A stretch of 5,012 nt of DNA from M0108 sp964523415 (GTDB lineage Bacteria; Pseudomonadota; Gammaproteobacteria; Chromatiales; Chromatiaceae). The notes under the pieces are model-generated. The model made no database searches, was not told the DNA's origin, and saw only the letters and a program-made list of their open reading frames with translations. Below, in pieces: positions 1-5,012 of the stretch. The DNA lies in NCBI GenBank assembly GCA_964523415.1, contig CAZFZB010000166.1, positions 1 through 5,012 on the forward strand, written 5' to 3'. Within the stretch, counting starts at the first letter, position 1. Every line of letters begins with the position of its first letter. A program made the translations under genes and the position numbers.

Positions 1-26
1 CAACGCCAGAAGACAACGCCAGAAGA
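1..26. repeat. 13-bp direct tandem repeat, two perfect copies
   Basis: The unit CAACGCCAGAAGA occurs twice head to tail at 1-13 and 14-26. The bases ACGCCA recur once more at 30-35. The array may continue to the left of the window edge, so its true length is unknown. It ends exactly where the -35 box of the tRNA promoter begins, which makes an upstream activator site possible but unproven. Confidence 0.7.
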
Positions 27-55
27 TTGACGCCATCTGGGTATCCGCGTATTAT
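27..55 (+). promoter_or_regulatory. Sigma70-type promoter of the tRNA operon
   Basis: A -35 hexamer TTGACG (27-32; 5 of 6 match to TTGACA) and a -10 hexamer TATTAT (50-55; 5 of 6 match to TATAAT) are separated by exactly 17 bp. The bases after the -10 box, GCCGCG, form a GC-rich discriminator. This is typical of stable-RNA promoters under stringent (ppGpp) control. Transcription would start near 62, about 28 nt before the first tRNA. No other promoter-like sequence is visible between the four tRNA genes, so they are probably one transcript. Confidence 0.75.
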
Positions 56-89
56 GCCGCGTCTTCGGTTTCTGGACCTAGTCCAAAAG

Positions 90-166
90 CGGGGTATAGC
101 GCAGACTGGTAGCGCGCCTGCTTTGGGAGCAGGATGTCGGGGGTTCAAATCCCTCTACCCCGACCA
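90..166 (+). tRNA. tRNA-Pro (anticodon UGG)
   Basis: The cloverleaf is complete. The acceptor stem CGGGGTA (90-96) pairs with TACCCCG (156-162), followed by discriminator A and encoded CCA (164-166). The D stem is GCGC/GCGC (99-102/112-115). The anticodon stem is CCTGC/GCAGG with loop TTTGGGA, putting TGG at 124-126. The T stem is GGGGG/CCCTC (one G-U pair) with loop TTCAAAT. It reads CCA and, by wobble, other proline codons. It is the first gene of the four-tRNA operon. Confidence 0.97.
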
Positions 167-186
167 TCTTCCCAAGCGATTTGAAA

Positions 187-263
<77 letters not shown>

Positions 264-318
264 AACCTACACCCGTGAGTGGAGACGGATATAGTCAGCT
301 TGGAAGCAATTTTACGCT

Positions 319-395
319 GGTGGACGTAGCTCAGTTGGTAGAGCTCAGGATTGTGGCTCCTGCGGTCGTGGGTTCGATTCCCATCGTCCACCCCA
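319..395 (+). tRNA. tRNA-His (anticodon GUG)
   Basis: The gene encodes the extra G at position -1 (319) that histidyl-tRNA synthetase requires, opposite C at 392. The acceptor stem GTGGACG (320-326) pairs with CGTCCAC (385-391), and CCA is encoded at 393-395. The anticodon stem CAGGA/TCCTG holds loop TTGTGGC, with GTG at 353-355. A 55-nt spacer separates it from tRNA-Arg, the longest in the operon. Confidence 0.97.
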
Positions 396-420
396 ATGTG
401 CTAACTTACATTTTGATTTT

Positions 421-496
421 GGGCCGTTAGCTCAGCTGGTAGAGCAGTGGACTCTTAATCCATTGGTCGAAGGTTCGAATCCTTCACGGCCCACCA
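421..496 (+). tRNA. tRNA-Lys (anticodon CUU)
   Basis: The acceptor stem GGGCCGT (421-427) pairs with ACGGCCC (486-492). The discriminator is A and CCA is encoded at 494-496. The anticodon loop is CTCTTAA with CTT at 454-456, so this tRNA reads AAG specifically. It is the last gene of the operon, followed after 7 nt by a terminator. tRNA 3' ends of this kind are common targets for tyrosine-recombinase integration. No second copy of its 3' end is found elsewhere in the window. Confidence 0.97.
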
Positions 497-503
497 ATAT
501 AAC

Positions 504-535
504 AAAGGCTTAGGATTAACAACCCTAAGCCTTTT
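504..535 (+). terminator. Intrinsic terminator of the tRNA operon
   Basis: AAAGGCTTAGG (504-514) and CCTAAGCCTTT (524-534) form a perfect 11-bp stem around a 9-nt loop (ATTAACAAC). The descending arm ends in a short T run (532-535). It starts 7 nt after the tRNA-Lys CCA and closes the operon. Confidence 0.88.
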
Positions 536-541
536 GCGTTA

Positions 542-571
542 GTAGCCTCTTCAAGTAGCCACCATGTAGCC
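542..571. repeat. Three short direct repeats GTAGCC beside the tRNA-Lys terminator
   Basis: GTAGCC is present at 542-547, 555-560 and 566-571, with start-to-start spacings of 13 and 11 bp. The last two copies lie in a longer context (GTAGCCACCATGTAGCC). Closely spaced short direct repeats next to a tRNA 3' end resemble the arm-type sites bound by phage or island integrases. That role is inferred only from position and spacing. Confidence 0.45.
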
Positions 572-620
572 AAATTGGCGCAATGTGACTAGATGCCAGT
601 TGGTATGTGGCAGTTCGGAG

Positions 621-685
621 TGTCGCCAGGATCAGGATGCGAAACAGAACATCCCAGTCACCCTTTCGCCTTGCACTCGGCGACA
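621..685. repeat. Inverted repeat TGTCGCC / GGCGACA
   Basis: TGTCGCC (621-627) and its exact reverse complement GGCGACA (679-685) bracket a 51-bp interior. The left arm starts with TG and the right arm ends in CA, as many insertion-sequence termini do. The interior is too short to encode anything. It could be a tiny non-autonomous element, sub-terminal repeats of a lost insertion sequence, or chance. Confidence 0.35.
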
Positions 686-1148
686 ACCAGAAAGCCCCGG
701 CCGCCCCACTCTGGGTCACGGTACCATCACGACGTGTCCCCGGCGGGAACGGTCGGACTCAGCCATGACCCTCCGGCGAATGGCCCGACGGCATATCGGA
801 TGCGCTTGACAAACCGCATCCAAGGCTCTGGGACCGATGGCCTCTGCGCCCCCCTCCGGCGGCACGCTCGCGCCGACGCCTGCCGGGGACTATCGGCCTT
901 CGCTTCGCTCTCAATGGCGGGCAGCAGATGCCCCCCACAGCTCCCTTTACGTCTTGGTCAGTCTCGAGAGGACTGCATCGTAACAGTCACTTGCGACCAA
1001 CTACTTGAGGGCAGCACGGCATTACGCGCCTTACATGCGATTCAGCTGGTGCTTCCCGATGGCCAAGAGCCAGAAGTAGGTCAATGGTCGTAAACGTTGT
1101 CACATGGGGCGGCCAAGACGATACTGGGGTCAGTAGTTCAAGGGGACT

Positions 1149-1227
1149 GGATGGGGAAAGGGACCTTAGAACGCTAGCCTTCACAACGCCTTAATACCAA
1201 GGTGGCAATCCATCCCTCTCCCCACCC
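1149..1227 (-). repeat. Long-loop inverted repeat downstream of the lipoprotein gene
   Basis: In minus-strand RNA, the segment from 1227 to 1213 (GGGTGGGGAGAGGGA) can pair with the segment from 1163 to 1149 (UCCCUUUCCCCAUCC) over 15 bp with two G-U pairs. The loop is about 49 nt. It begins 19 nt after the lipoprotein stop codon. There is no U tract after it, so it is not a standard intrinsic terminator. It could protect the mRNA 3' end. No better terminator for this operon is visible. Confidence 0.35.
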
Positions 1228-1246
1228 CCCTAAATGCAGCGGGTCC

Positions 1247-2491
1247 CTATTTGGTTGTGGAGCAGTCGATCACTTTGAACTCGACCCTGCGATCAAGGGC
1301 GTCACGGGCATCGTCCGTACCCAGTCCCACTAGTGTCTCTCGCGACCCCACGCCATGCGCAATGGTGCGGCTACTCAGGCTTGGGGCAACGGTTTCGAGG
1401 CGATACTTAATGTTCTGAGCTCGTAGCAACGACAACCGCTCGTTGAGTGGTTCGGGGCCCGTGCGGCTGGTATGTCCGACAACCTCAAGACAGCCTAGGT
1501 TCTGGGCGGTGCGTTCAGCGATCTGCTCCAGCCACATCGGGTAGTTACCTGCTAGCTGCCGGTCACCAATGAGTTCTGTAGATCCCGGTCTGAACAAGAA
1601 CTTAACCCCTAGGCGTTTATTGGCGAGACCCAGGTCGACTAGTTGTCCAAAGGTTTGGGTAGCCTCGCCGCGCCGTCCCAGTTTCGAGTAAGTGAGGTAG
1701 AGTCCGTTAAGCACACGCAGTTGCTCACCACCGGTGACCCGGCGAGCCTGCTTATATAACTCTAACGCACTCTGGTATCTGCCCTGATCGTACGCCTCTA
1801 TCGCTTCATTGACCAGGCTCGCGGCCATGATACGGTCCCAATAGAGCGGATTAATGGGATCGCCTGGCTTGGTCGCCTGACAGGTCTTGATATAGCCCTC
1901 GGTAGCTGGATCTTGCGTCCAGGCGGGACTGTCCTTGAAGAACTGGGTCGGGGTTACGTCGACACCTGCGGGCTGGGCAAAGACCTTGGCCTTGGCGATG
2001 ACCTTTTCGGACTTGATGTCTAGCAAAGCCAAACAGATGCGGAATGCCTCGCGGTCCCCTGCGGTCTGGCCTTGGCGGTTGACCGGGGTAAAAGTGCCGA
2101 TAAAGACCAGCGGAGACTGCGCAAGGTTGGCCACCGTGAAGGGCTGGACATCAAATTGTGGATGGTTTGCCTTGACCAGAGCAACGATACGCTCTTCCAT
2201 AGACTGCGTAGCGACAGTCTGCGCTCCCGAAACGCCGTCGATCAGCGGATCAATGACCAAGAGTTGCTTGGGAGACGTCCCGGCACCTGACACTTGCGGT
2301 GGGACTGTGGAAAATAGGGTAGTGGCAGCCTTGACAACAGCTTCTTCATAAGGAATCGCTGTTATGGGGGGCGCCTGATTATTTGTCGATGCCCCGGGAG
2401 GGAAAGCTGAACACCCCGGCAGAAATCCTATCAGCCCCAAAGCGAACAATTGGAGAAATCTGATCCAGAAGAGGCTTTTGAATATACGCAT
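1247..2491 (-). CDS. OmpA-domain lipoprotein with TPR-like region
   Basis: This 414-residue protein is predicted to sit in the outer membrane, facing peptidoglycan. It starts with a lipoprotein signal peptide: Arg/Lys-containing N-region, hydrophobic stretch at about 7-23, and lipobox LPGC with the lipidated Cys at 27. Ser follows at +2, which does not signal inner-membrane retention. Residues about 75-175 form an alpha/beta-looking domain that I cannot name with certainty; it recalls the FlgO/LpoB/CsgG-like fold. Residues about 222-290 look like two TPR-type helix pairs. Residues about 295-410 are an OmpA C-terminal domain with the motif GHT..TG....NERLSLLRA and a terminal ALDRRVEF block. 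In the peptidoglycan site the conserved Arg (357) is present, but the usual Asp is Ser342. The start is supported by GGGAG (2501-2505) 9 nt upstream. The gene lies 63 bp behind the caspase-like gene and probably shares its transcript. The family assignment is firm; the cellular role is not known. Confidence 0.93.
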   Translation of the reverse strand: MRIFKSLFWIRFLQLFALGLIGFLPGCSAFPPGASTNNQAPPITAIPYEEAVVKAATTLFSTVPPQVSGAGTSPKQLLVIDPLIDGVSGAQTVATQSMEERIVALVKANHPQFDVQPFTVANLAQSPLVFIGTFTPVNRQGQTAGDREAFRICLALLDIKSEKVIAKAKVFAQPAGVDVTPTQFFKDSPAWTQDPATEGYIKTCQATKPGDPINPLYWDRIMAASLVNEAIEAYDQGRYQSALELYKQARRVTGGEQLRVLNGLYLTYSKLGRRGEATQTFGQLVDLGLANKRLGVKFLFRPGSTELIGDRQLAGNYPMWLEQIAERTAQNLGCLEVVGHTSRTGPEPLNERLSLLRAQNIKYRLETVAPSLSSRTIAHGVGSRETLVGLGTDDARDALDRRVEFKVIDCSTTK

Positions 2492-2500
2492 AGTCTTCTG

Positions 2501-2505
2501 CTCCC
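2501..2505 (-). promoter_or_regulatory. Ribosome binding site of the lipoprotein gene
   Basis: The minus strand reads GGGAG here, 9 nt before the ATG at 2491-2489. It supports that start, which also gives a normal-length lipoprotein signal peptide. The 63-bp gap to the upstream gene holds no obvious promoter or terminator. Confidence 0.6.
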
Positions 2506-2554
2506 AGTAGTAGTTGATGAGAGGGATCTCCGCGAGAAGCCAAACCAGCGTGCA

Positions 2555-3964
2555 TTACCTGCACGCACCTACTATTGCCCGGTCAGCGGCTGACAAGGGT
2601 TCACCAAGCTGCAGCTTAGTCAGTAGCCTGCCACAACCAGATGGTTGGGGTGCACCCGAACGGGGGGATGGAGATGTGTCTTTCGGTACCGATTTTGCGG
2701 GGTTAGGGGAATTTTTGGCCACCGTCCTGGGTTTTGGTCCAGTAGCAGGCTGGCTGGGCATTGACGGACTCGGGTGGGTGGCGGTCCCGGTCGCGGGGAG
2801 GCTGGACATCGGCATTTTGGCCTGAAGATCGACCTGGCTCTTACCGGGGGGTAGAACCGAAACAGGTGTGGCAATTGGTTCCCCTGAGTTTGAGACAAAG
2901 GGCGTTGAAGGGGGGGTGTAGGAATGAGAGGGCGGAAATGCCGCCCTCAGTTCGCGGAGACGATCTTCGGCCAGGGTACGCAAGATCGGATCATGGAAGT
3001 TGGCTAGGAAGGCCTCGTAGGTAGCGGGGTTACGGCTATCCTTGATTTGATCCCAATAGTCGATTGCACTGGCAGTGCCAGTGACCTCCGGGGAACCACC
3101 TAGCGGCGATGCAGTCTGGCCGGGATTGAAGGCCCAGGTCTCGCCACCCAGGGATCCATAGAAGAATGGTTGCTGGCGACCGTCGGTGGCGCGATTGACG
3201 TGGTCCCGTACCTTCCCCAACATCAAGCGCACATCTAGGCCGGGGGTTGCCATGTGATCGAGCAGGGCGCTGGTGAAGGGGCTATGGTTGCCCGAACCAT
3301 CTTCTGCGACTTCATCGGCAGCGGTGGCATAGACGATGAGGGTATCCAGCTGTTGGGGGTCGATCCGTGCTAGTCCGCGACTGATGGCGGCCGAGCGGGT
3401 ACTCAAGGTGCGGGCCATAGACTGGGCGAGGGGGTTGTCCCGGCAGGCGTCAAGAAAGACAAGTCGCATCCTCCTAGCCTTGGTAAGTTCCTCCATGAAC
3501 CAGGCCAAGGGCAAGCCCTCGTACTTGAGGTCAGCCTCCGACCTCAGGCTGGCATCCACGGGGACCAGGTAGTTCTGGCCATTCACCTGCATGGCATGAC
3601 CGGCATAGTAGAAAACCACGATATCGGCGCCTTTGGCACTGGCGCCAAAGTCCCGCAGCAACTCTAATGCCTCATCGTGCTTAAGATCGTAGCCTTGCCG
3701 AACCGTGAAACCGAGCCCATGCAGCTTGGTGGCAATGGCATCGGCATCCTTGCGGGGGTTCCGCAAGGGGCTGGTATGTTGATAGTCGGAATTGCCAACC
3801 ACCAAGGCCACTCGGGTCTCTGCTTGGGCGGCCAGAGTCAAGGGAAGCCCTAGTACCAAAAGCAGCCAACAGCATGCGGGACCCAGGGAATTTCCAGATT
3901 TCCAAAGTGCCACGTGGGTGCATTTGATGGCCATGGTTGCGATAGCAAAATTTTTGAATACCAT
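2555..3964 (-). CDS. Secreted caspase-like (peptidase C14) protein
   Basis: This 469-residue protein is a bacterial caspase homologue, a cysteine endopeptidase fold related to metacaspases. An export signal covers residues about 1-48 (hydrophobic core CCWLLLVLGLPLTLAAQA, likely cleavage after AQA), so it should act in the periplasm or outside. The caspase domain is about residues 50-280. It begins RVALVVGNSDY; the catalytic His is H123 in YYAGHAMQ, followed by NYLVPVDA; the catalytic Cys is C174 in VFLDACRDNP. The later ATAADEVAEDGSGNHSPFT block is the usual wall of the active site. Residues 302-340 form a short helical repeat (WDQIKDSRNPATYEAFL) often found behind such domains. Residues about 344-442 are a Pro/Ser/Thr-rich linker. 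A terminal CGRLLTKLQLGEPLSAADR motif ends in a second Cys. The dyad is intact, so activity is plausible. The long N-region would also allow Met11, but AAGG 5 nt before Met1 favours the longer start. It is the first gene of a probable operon with the lipoprotein gene. Confidence 0.94.
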   Translation of the reverse strand: MVFKNFAIATMAIKCTHVALWKSGNSLGPACCWLLLVLGLPLTLAAQAETRVALVVGNSDYQHTSPLRNPRKDADAIATKLHGLGFTVRQGYDLKHDEALELLRDFGASAKGADIVVFYYAGHAMQVNGQNYLVPVDASLRSEADLKYEGLPLAWFMEELTKARRMRLVFLDACRDNPLAQSMARTLSTRSAAISRGLARIDPQQLDTLIVYATAADEVAEDGSGNHSPFTSALLDHMATPGLDVRLMLGKVRDHVNRATDGRQQPFFYGSLGGETWAFNPGQTASPLGGSPEVTGTASAIDYWDQIKDSRNPATYEAFLANFHDPILRTLAEDRLRELRAAFPPSHSYTPPSTPFVSNSGEPIATPVSVLPPGKSQVDLQAKMPMSSLPATGTATHPSPSMPSQPATGPKPRTVAKNSPNPAKSVPKDTSPSPRSGAPQPSGCGRLLTKLQLGEPLSAADRAIVGACR

Positions 3965-4011
3965 GAGCGCCTTAGAGCCCGAGCGGATTCACCTTCGAAG
4001 TGCAACTCTTA

Positions 4012-4040
4012 ATTAAAGGCAGATTGCTTGGGCTTGACAC
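4012..4040 (-). promoter_or_regulatory. Candidate promoter of the caspase/lipoprotein operon
   Basis: On the minus strand GTGTCA (4040-4035; 4 of 6 match to TTGACA) is followed after 17 bp by TTTAAT (4017-4012; 5 of 6 match to TATAAT). The start would be near 4005, giving a leader of about 40 nt before the ATG at 3964. The -35 box is weak, so an activator or another sigma factor is possible. Confidence 0.45.
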
Positions 4041-4083
4041 GGTAGTATTTTGCCTCCCCAGCAACCACATCAGAGGTGACAGT

Positions 4084-4140
4084 ATGAATTACTGGCGCCC
4101 TAATCAAGACGGAAGATACCAGATTCCTATTCCTAAGTAA
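4084..4140 (+). CDS. Possible 18-residue small ORF with a good ribosome binding site
   Basis: The ORF encodes MNYWRPNQDGRYQIPIPK and ends in TAA. A Shine-Dalgarno sequence GAGGTGA (4073-4079) sits ahead of the ATG, with 7 nt between its GAGG core and the start. Together with the polar, non-repetitive peptide, this is the only sign of translation. A TTGACA lies at 4034-4039, but no -10 box follows at the right distance. I recognise no family. It could be a leader peptide of the insertion-sequence remnant that follows within 20 nt, a genuine small protein, or chance. Confidence 0.3.
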   Translation: MNYWRPNQDGRYQIPIPK

Positions 4141-4346
4141 GCCTGGCATGCCCGTTTTACTCTCCGGTGTTGCGGCCCGAGGCAGTCAAGTTGATCCAAG
4201 AGCAGGGGCTGTCACATGAGGCTGCCACGGTGGGATTGGTGTACCGAAGGGTTTTAAGCCTTGGAAGGTTCCCCCTCGACAGTCCGCAGGAAGTTCTTCA
4301 ATGGGGCTGTAACCGTTTGGTTCTTGAACCCGTCAACATGCGGTAG
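4137..4346 (+). pseudogene. Remnant of IS3-type transposase OrfA (helix-turn-helix part)
   Basis: The plus frame through 4152-4229 reads PFYSPVLRPEAVKLIQEQGLSHEAA. This matches the start of OrfA transposases of the IS3/IS911 group (Tnp_1 helix-turn-helix), typically (K/R)(Y/F)S.EF..EAV.L..EQGLS..EAA. The similarity fades after about 4230, where a recognition helix such as RLGIS would be expected, and the frame stops at a TAG (4344-4346). There is no ATG in frame before the motif. A nearby ATG (4148) is in a different frame, as expected after a small insertion or deletion. OrfB is absent and no terminal inverted repeats were found. This is a degraded fragment; the call rests on motif recognition alone. 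Confidence 0.45.
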
Positions 4347-4662
4347 ATACACATGGCCATTGCGCTCGGGATCTGCGCCCCTGTCGCAGCCTACAGTCGC
4401 ATCTGGGGTAGGTTCAAGCCGACCAATGCAATGGTCAACTTAGCTAGGACCCAGGTTCGCACCGGTGCGAATCCTACCAGACCAGGTCAACGCGCAAGGG
4501 GCAATGCAACGCTGATCCAGGGCCAGGGTCATGGTGGCCCTTATCAGGGCATGGTCTGACAAATCGCCCTGCAGTTGCATCATGGCCGATGGCCGGGGGT
4601 CTATGCCTGATTGGCTCATAACCGACCCAAGGTCGCGGGTGCAACGCGACGGCGATCGCCTT
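4347..4662. other. Gene-poor stretch downstream of the efflux gene
   Basis: No gene is supported here. The region holds the 16-bp palindrome at 4456-4471, a 7-bp hairpin AGGGCCA/TGGCCCT (4519-4525 and 4535-4541, 9-nt loop), a 6-bp hairpin GTCGCG/CGCGAC (4632-4637 and 4645-4650) and the palindrome GGCGATCGCC (4651-4660). The last two lie just behind the efflux gene stop and may form its 3' end, although neither is followed by a U run on the minus strand. A minus-strand frame from 4619 down to 4440 is open for about 60 codons, but it has no clear ribosome binding site and no recognisable motif. Confidence 0.45.
4456..4471. repeat. Perfect 16-bp palindrome TTCGCACCGGTGCGAA
   Basis: The two 8-bp halves are exact reverse complements with no spacer. 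Such a dyad fits a site for a dimeric regulator (for example TetR- or MarR-like). It could also be a hairpin remnant of a mobile element. No promoter is evident next to it, so the role is open. Confidence 0.55.
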
Positions 4663-5012
4663 TCAACCCTCCGCGATGGAAGGCGCCGGCTCCTTTCGCC
4701 GCTGACGCCATGTGTGAATGCGCTGCATGACGACGAAGAAGGAGGGCACGAAGAGCACCGCGATGCAGGTGGATGCCAACATCCCGCTGAAGACGGTGAT
4801 GCCAATGGACTTACGGCTGGAGGCCCCGGCGCCAGTGGCCAGCACCAGGGGCAGCACGCCGAGGATGAACGCGAAGGAGGTCATCAGGATGGGTCGGAAG
4901 CGCAGCCGCGCCGCCTCGATTGCCGCCTCGGCCAACCCCATCCCCTGGGCATGCAGGTCGCGGGCGTACTCGACGATCAGAATCGCGTTCTTACTGGAGA
5001 GGGCGATCAGCA
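4663..5012 (-). CDS. RND multidrug efflux permease, C-terminal part
   Basis: Only the last 115 residues are in the window; the gene continues past the right edge. The protein is the inner-membrane, proton-driven pump of a tripartite RND efflux system (HAE1 group, AcrB-like), which works with a periplasmic adaptor and an outer-membrane channel. The visible part begins LIALSSKNAILIVEYARDL, the conserved helix of the second half (AcrB has GLSAKNAILIVEFAKDL). It continues RLRFRPILMTSFAFILGVLPLVLATGAG, which is nearly the AcrB sequence. The last transmembrane helix (SGMLASTCIAVLFVPSFFVVM) precedes a short basic tail ending in TGA at 4663-4665. The end of the protein is of normal length, so it looks intact at this end. 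Adaptor and channel genes are not visible; they may lie upstream, beyond the window. The exact substrate cannot be told from this fragment. Confidence 0.93.
   Translation of the reverse strand, partial: LIALSSKNAILIVEYARDLHAQGMGLAEAAIEAARLRFRPILMTSFAFILGVLPLVLATGAGASSRKSIGITVFSGMLASTCIAVLFVPSFFVVMQRIHTWRQRRKEPAPSIAEG

Larger units (their letters stand above)
541..1246. other. Gene-poor stretch with short repeats, possible mobile-element scar
   Basis: I find no convincing gene in these 700 bases. The open frames on either strand (the longest is plus strand 593-1093) lack a recognisable domain, lack a Shine-Dalgarno sequence and have low-complexity, Arg/Pro/Ser-rich translations typical of non-coding GC-rich DNA. 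Visible structure: GTAGCC three times (542-547, 555-560, 566-571), a TGTCGCC/GGCGACA inverted repeat (621-627 and 679-685), a small TACTG/CAGTA hairpin (1122-1135), and a C-rich run before the lipoprotein stop. The position right behind a tRNA gene fits an old integration site, but no integrase or transposase is visible. Confidence 0.5.

Noticed and set aside
525..719. A 64-codon minus-strand open frame with GTG start
   Set aside because: It ends inside the tRNA-operon terminator, its start is weak and no domain is visible.
593..1093. A 166-codon plus-strand open frame
   Set aside because: It has no ribosome binding site and no recognisable motif, its composition is biased and low in complexity, and it overlaps other open frames. 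This is typical of chance frames in GC-rich DNA.
1935..2351. A 138-codon plus-strand open frame
   Set aside because: It lies entirely antisense to the clearly coding lipoprotein gene and has no motif of its own.
2620..2898. A minus-strand frame rich in Pro/Arg
   Set aside because: It is an out-of-frame reading of the Pro-rich linker of the caspase-like gene.
4034..4039. A perfect TTGACA on the plus strand as a promoter for the small ORF
   Set aside because: No acceptable -10 hexamer lies 15-19 bp downstream; that stretch is C-rich.
4651..4660. GGCGATCGCC as a cyanobacterial HIP1 signature
   Set aside because: It is a single occurrence, and the genes and tRNAs look proteobacterial rather than cyanobacterial.
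4440..4805. A 121-codon minus-strand frame overlapping the end of the efflux gene
   Set aside because: Its first half is an out-of-frame reading of the RND permease. The rest, from an ATG at 4619, has no good ribosome binding site and no family signature, so it was not called.

Overview
The window looks like chromosomal DNA of a gammaproteobacterium, or a close relative. Three things point there: a tRNA operon in which all four genes encode their CCA ends, a tRNA-His with the bacterial extra 5' G, and an RND efflux permease tail close to the AcrB/HAE1 type. Secreted caspase-like proteins with this architecture are, from general knowledge, frequent in sulfur-oxidising and other environmental Gammaproteobacteria. 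No gene here fixes the genus.

Layout. Positions 1-540 hold a compact tRNA operon on the plus strand. A sigma70-type promoter (TTGACG, 17 bp, TATTAT, GC-rich discriminator) abuts a 13-bp tandem repeat. It is followed by tRNA-Pro(UGG), tRNA-Arg(UCU), tRNA-His(GUG), tRNA-Lys(CUU) and a strong intrinsic terminator. Positions 541-1246 contain no convincing gene. This stretch starts with a three-copy GTAGCC motif just past the tRNA-Lys terminator, carries short inverted repeats, and may be the scar of an old mobile element. Positions 1247-3964 hold a two-gene minus-strand operon. The upstream gene encodes a secreted caspase-like (peptidase C14) protein with an intact His/Cys dyad. It is followed after 63 bp by an outer-membrane-type lipoprotein with TPR-like helices and an OmpA C-terminal domain. 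A plausible promoter lies just upstream at 4012-4040.

Positions 4041-4662 are again poor in genes. They hold a well-spaced ribosome binding site before an 18-codon ORF, the helix-turn-helix part of an IS3-type OrfA transposase as a start-less remnant, and a perfect 16-bp palindrome. The window ends inside the 3' end of a minus-strand RND multidrug efflux permease gene.

How the parts work together. The most coherent unit is the caspase/lipoprotein pair: a protease-like enzyme exported across the inner membrane, co-transcribed with a lipoprotein that should sit in the outer membrane facing peptidoglycan. This suggests a cell-envelope system, but no substrate can be inferred. The lipoprotein lacks the Asp that most OmpA-type domains use to hold peptidoglycan and keeps the paired Arg. 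The gene-poor flanks on both sides, one beside a tRNA and one with a transposase remnant, suggest that this pair lies in a region that has exchanged DNA.
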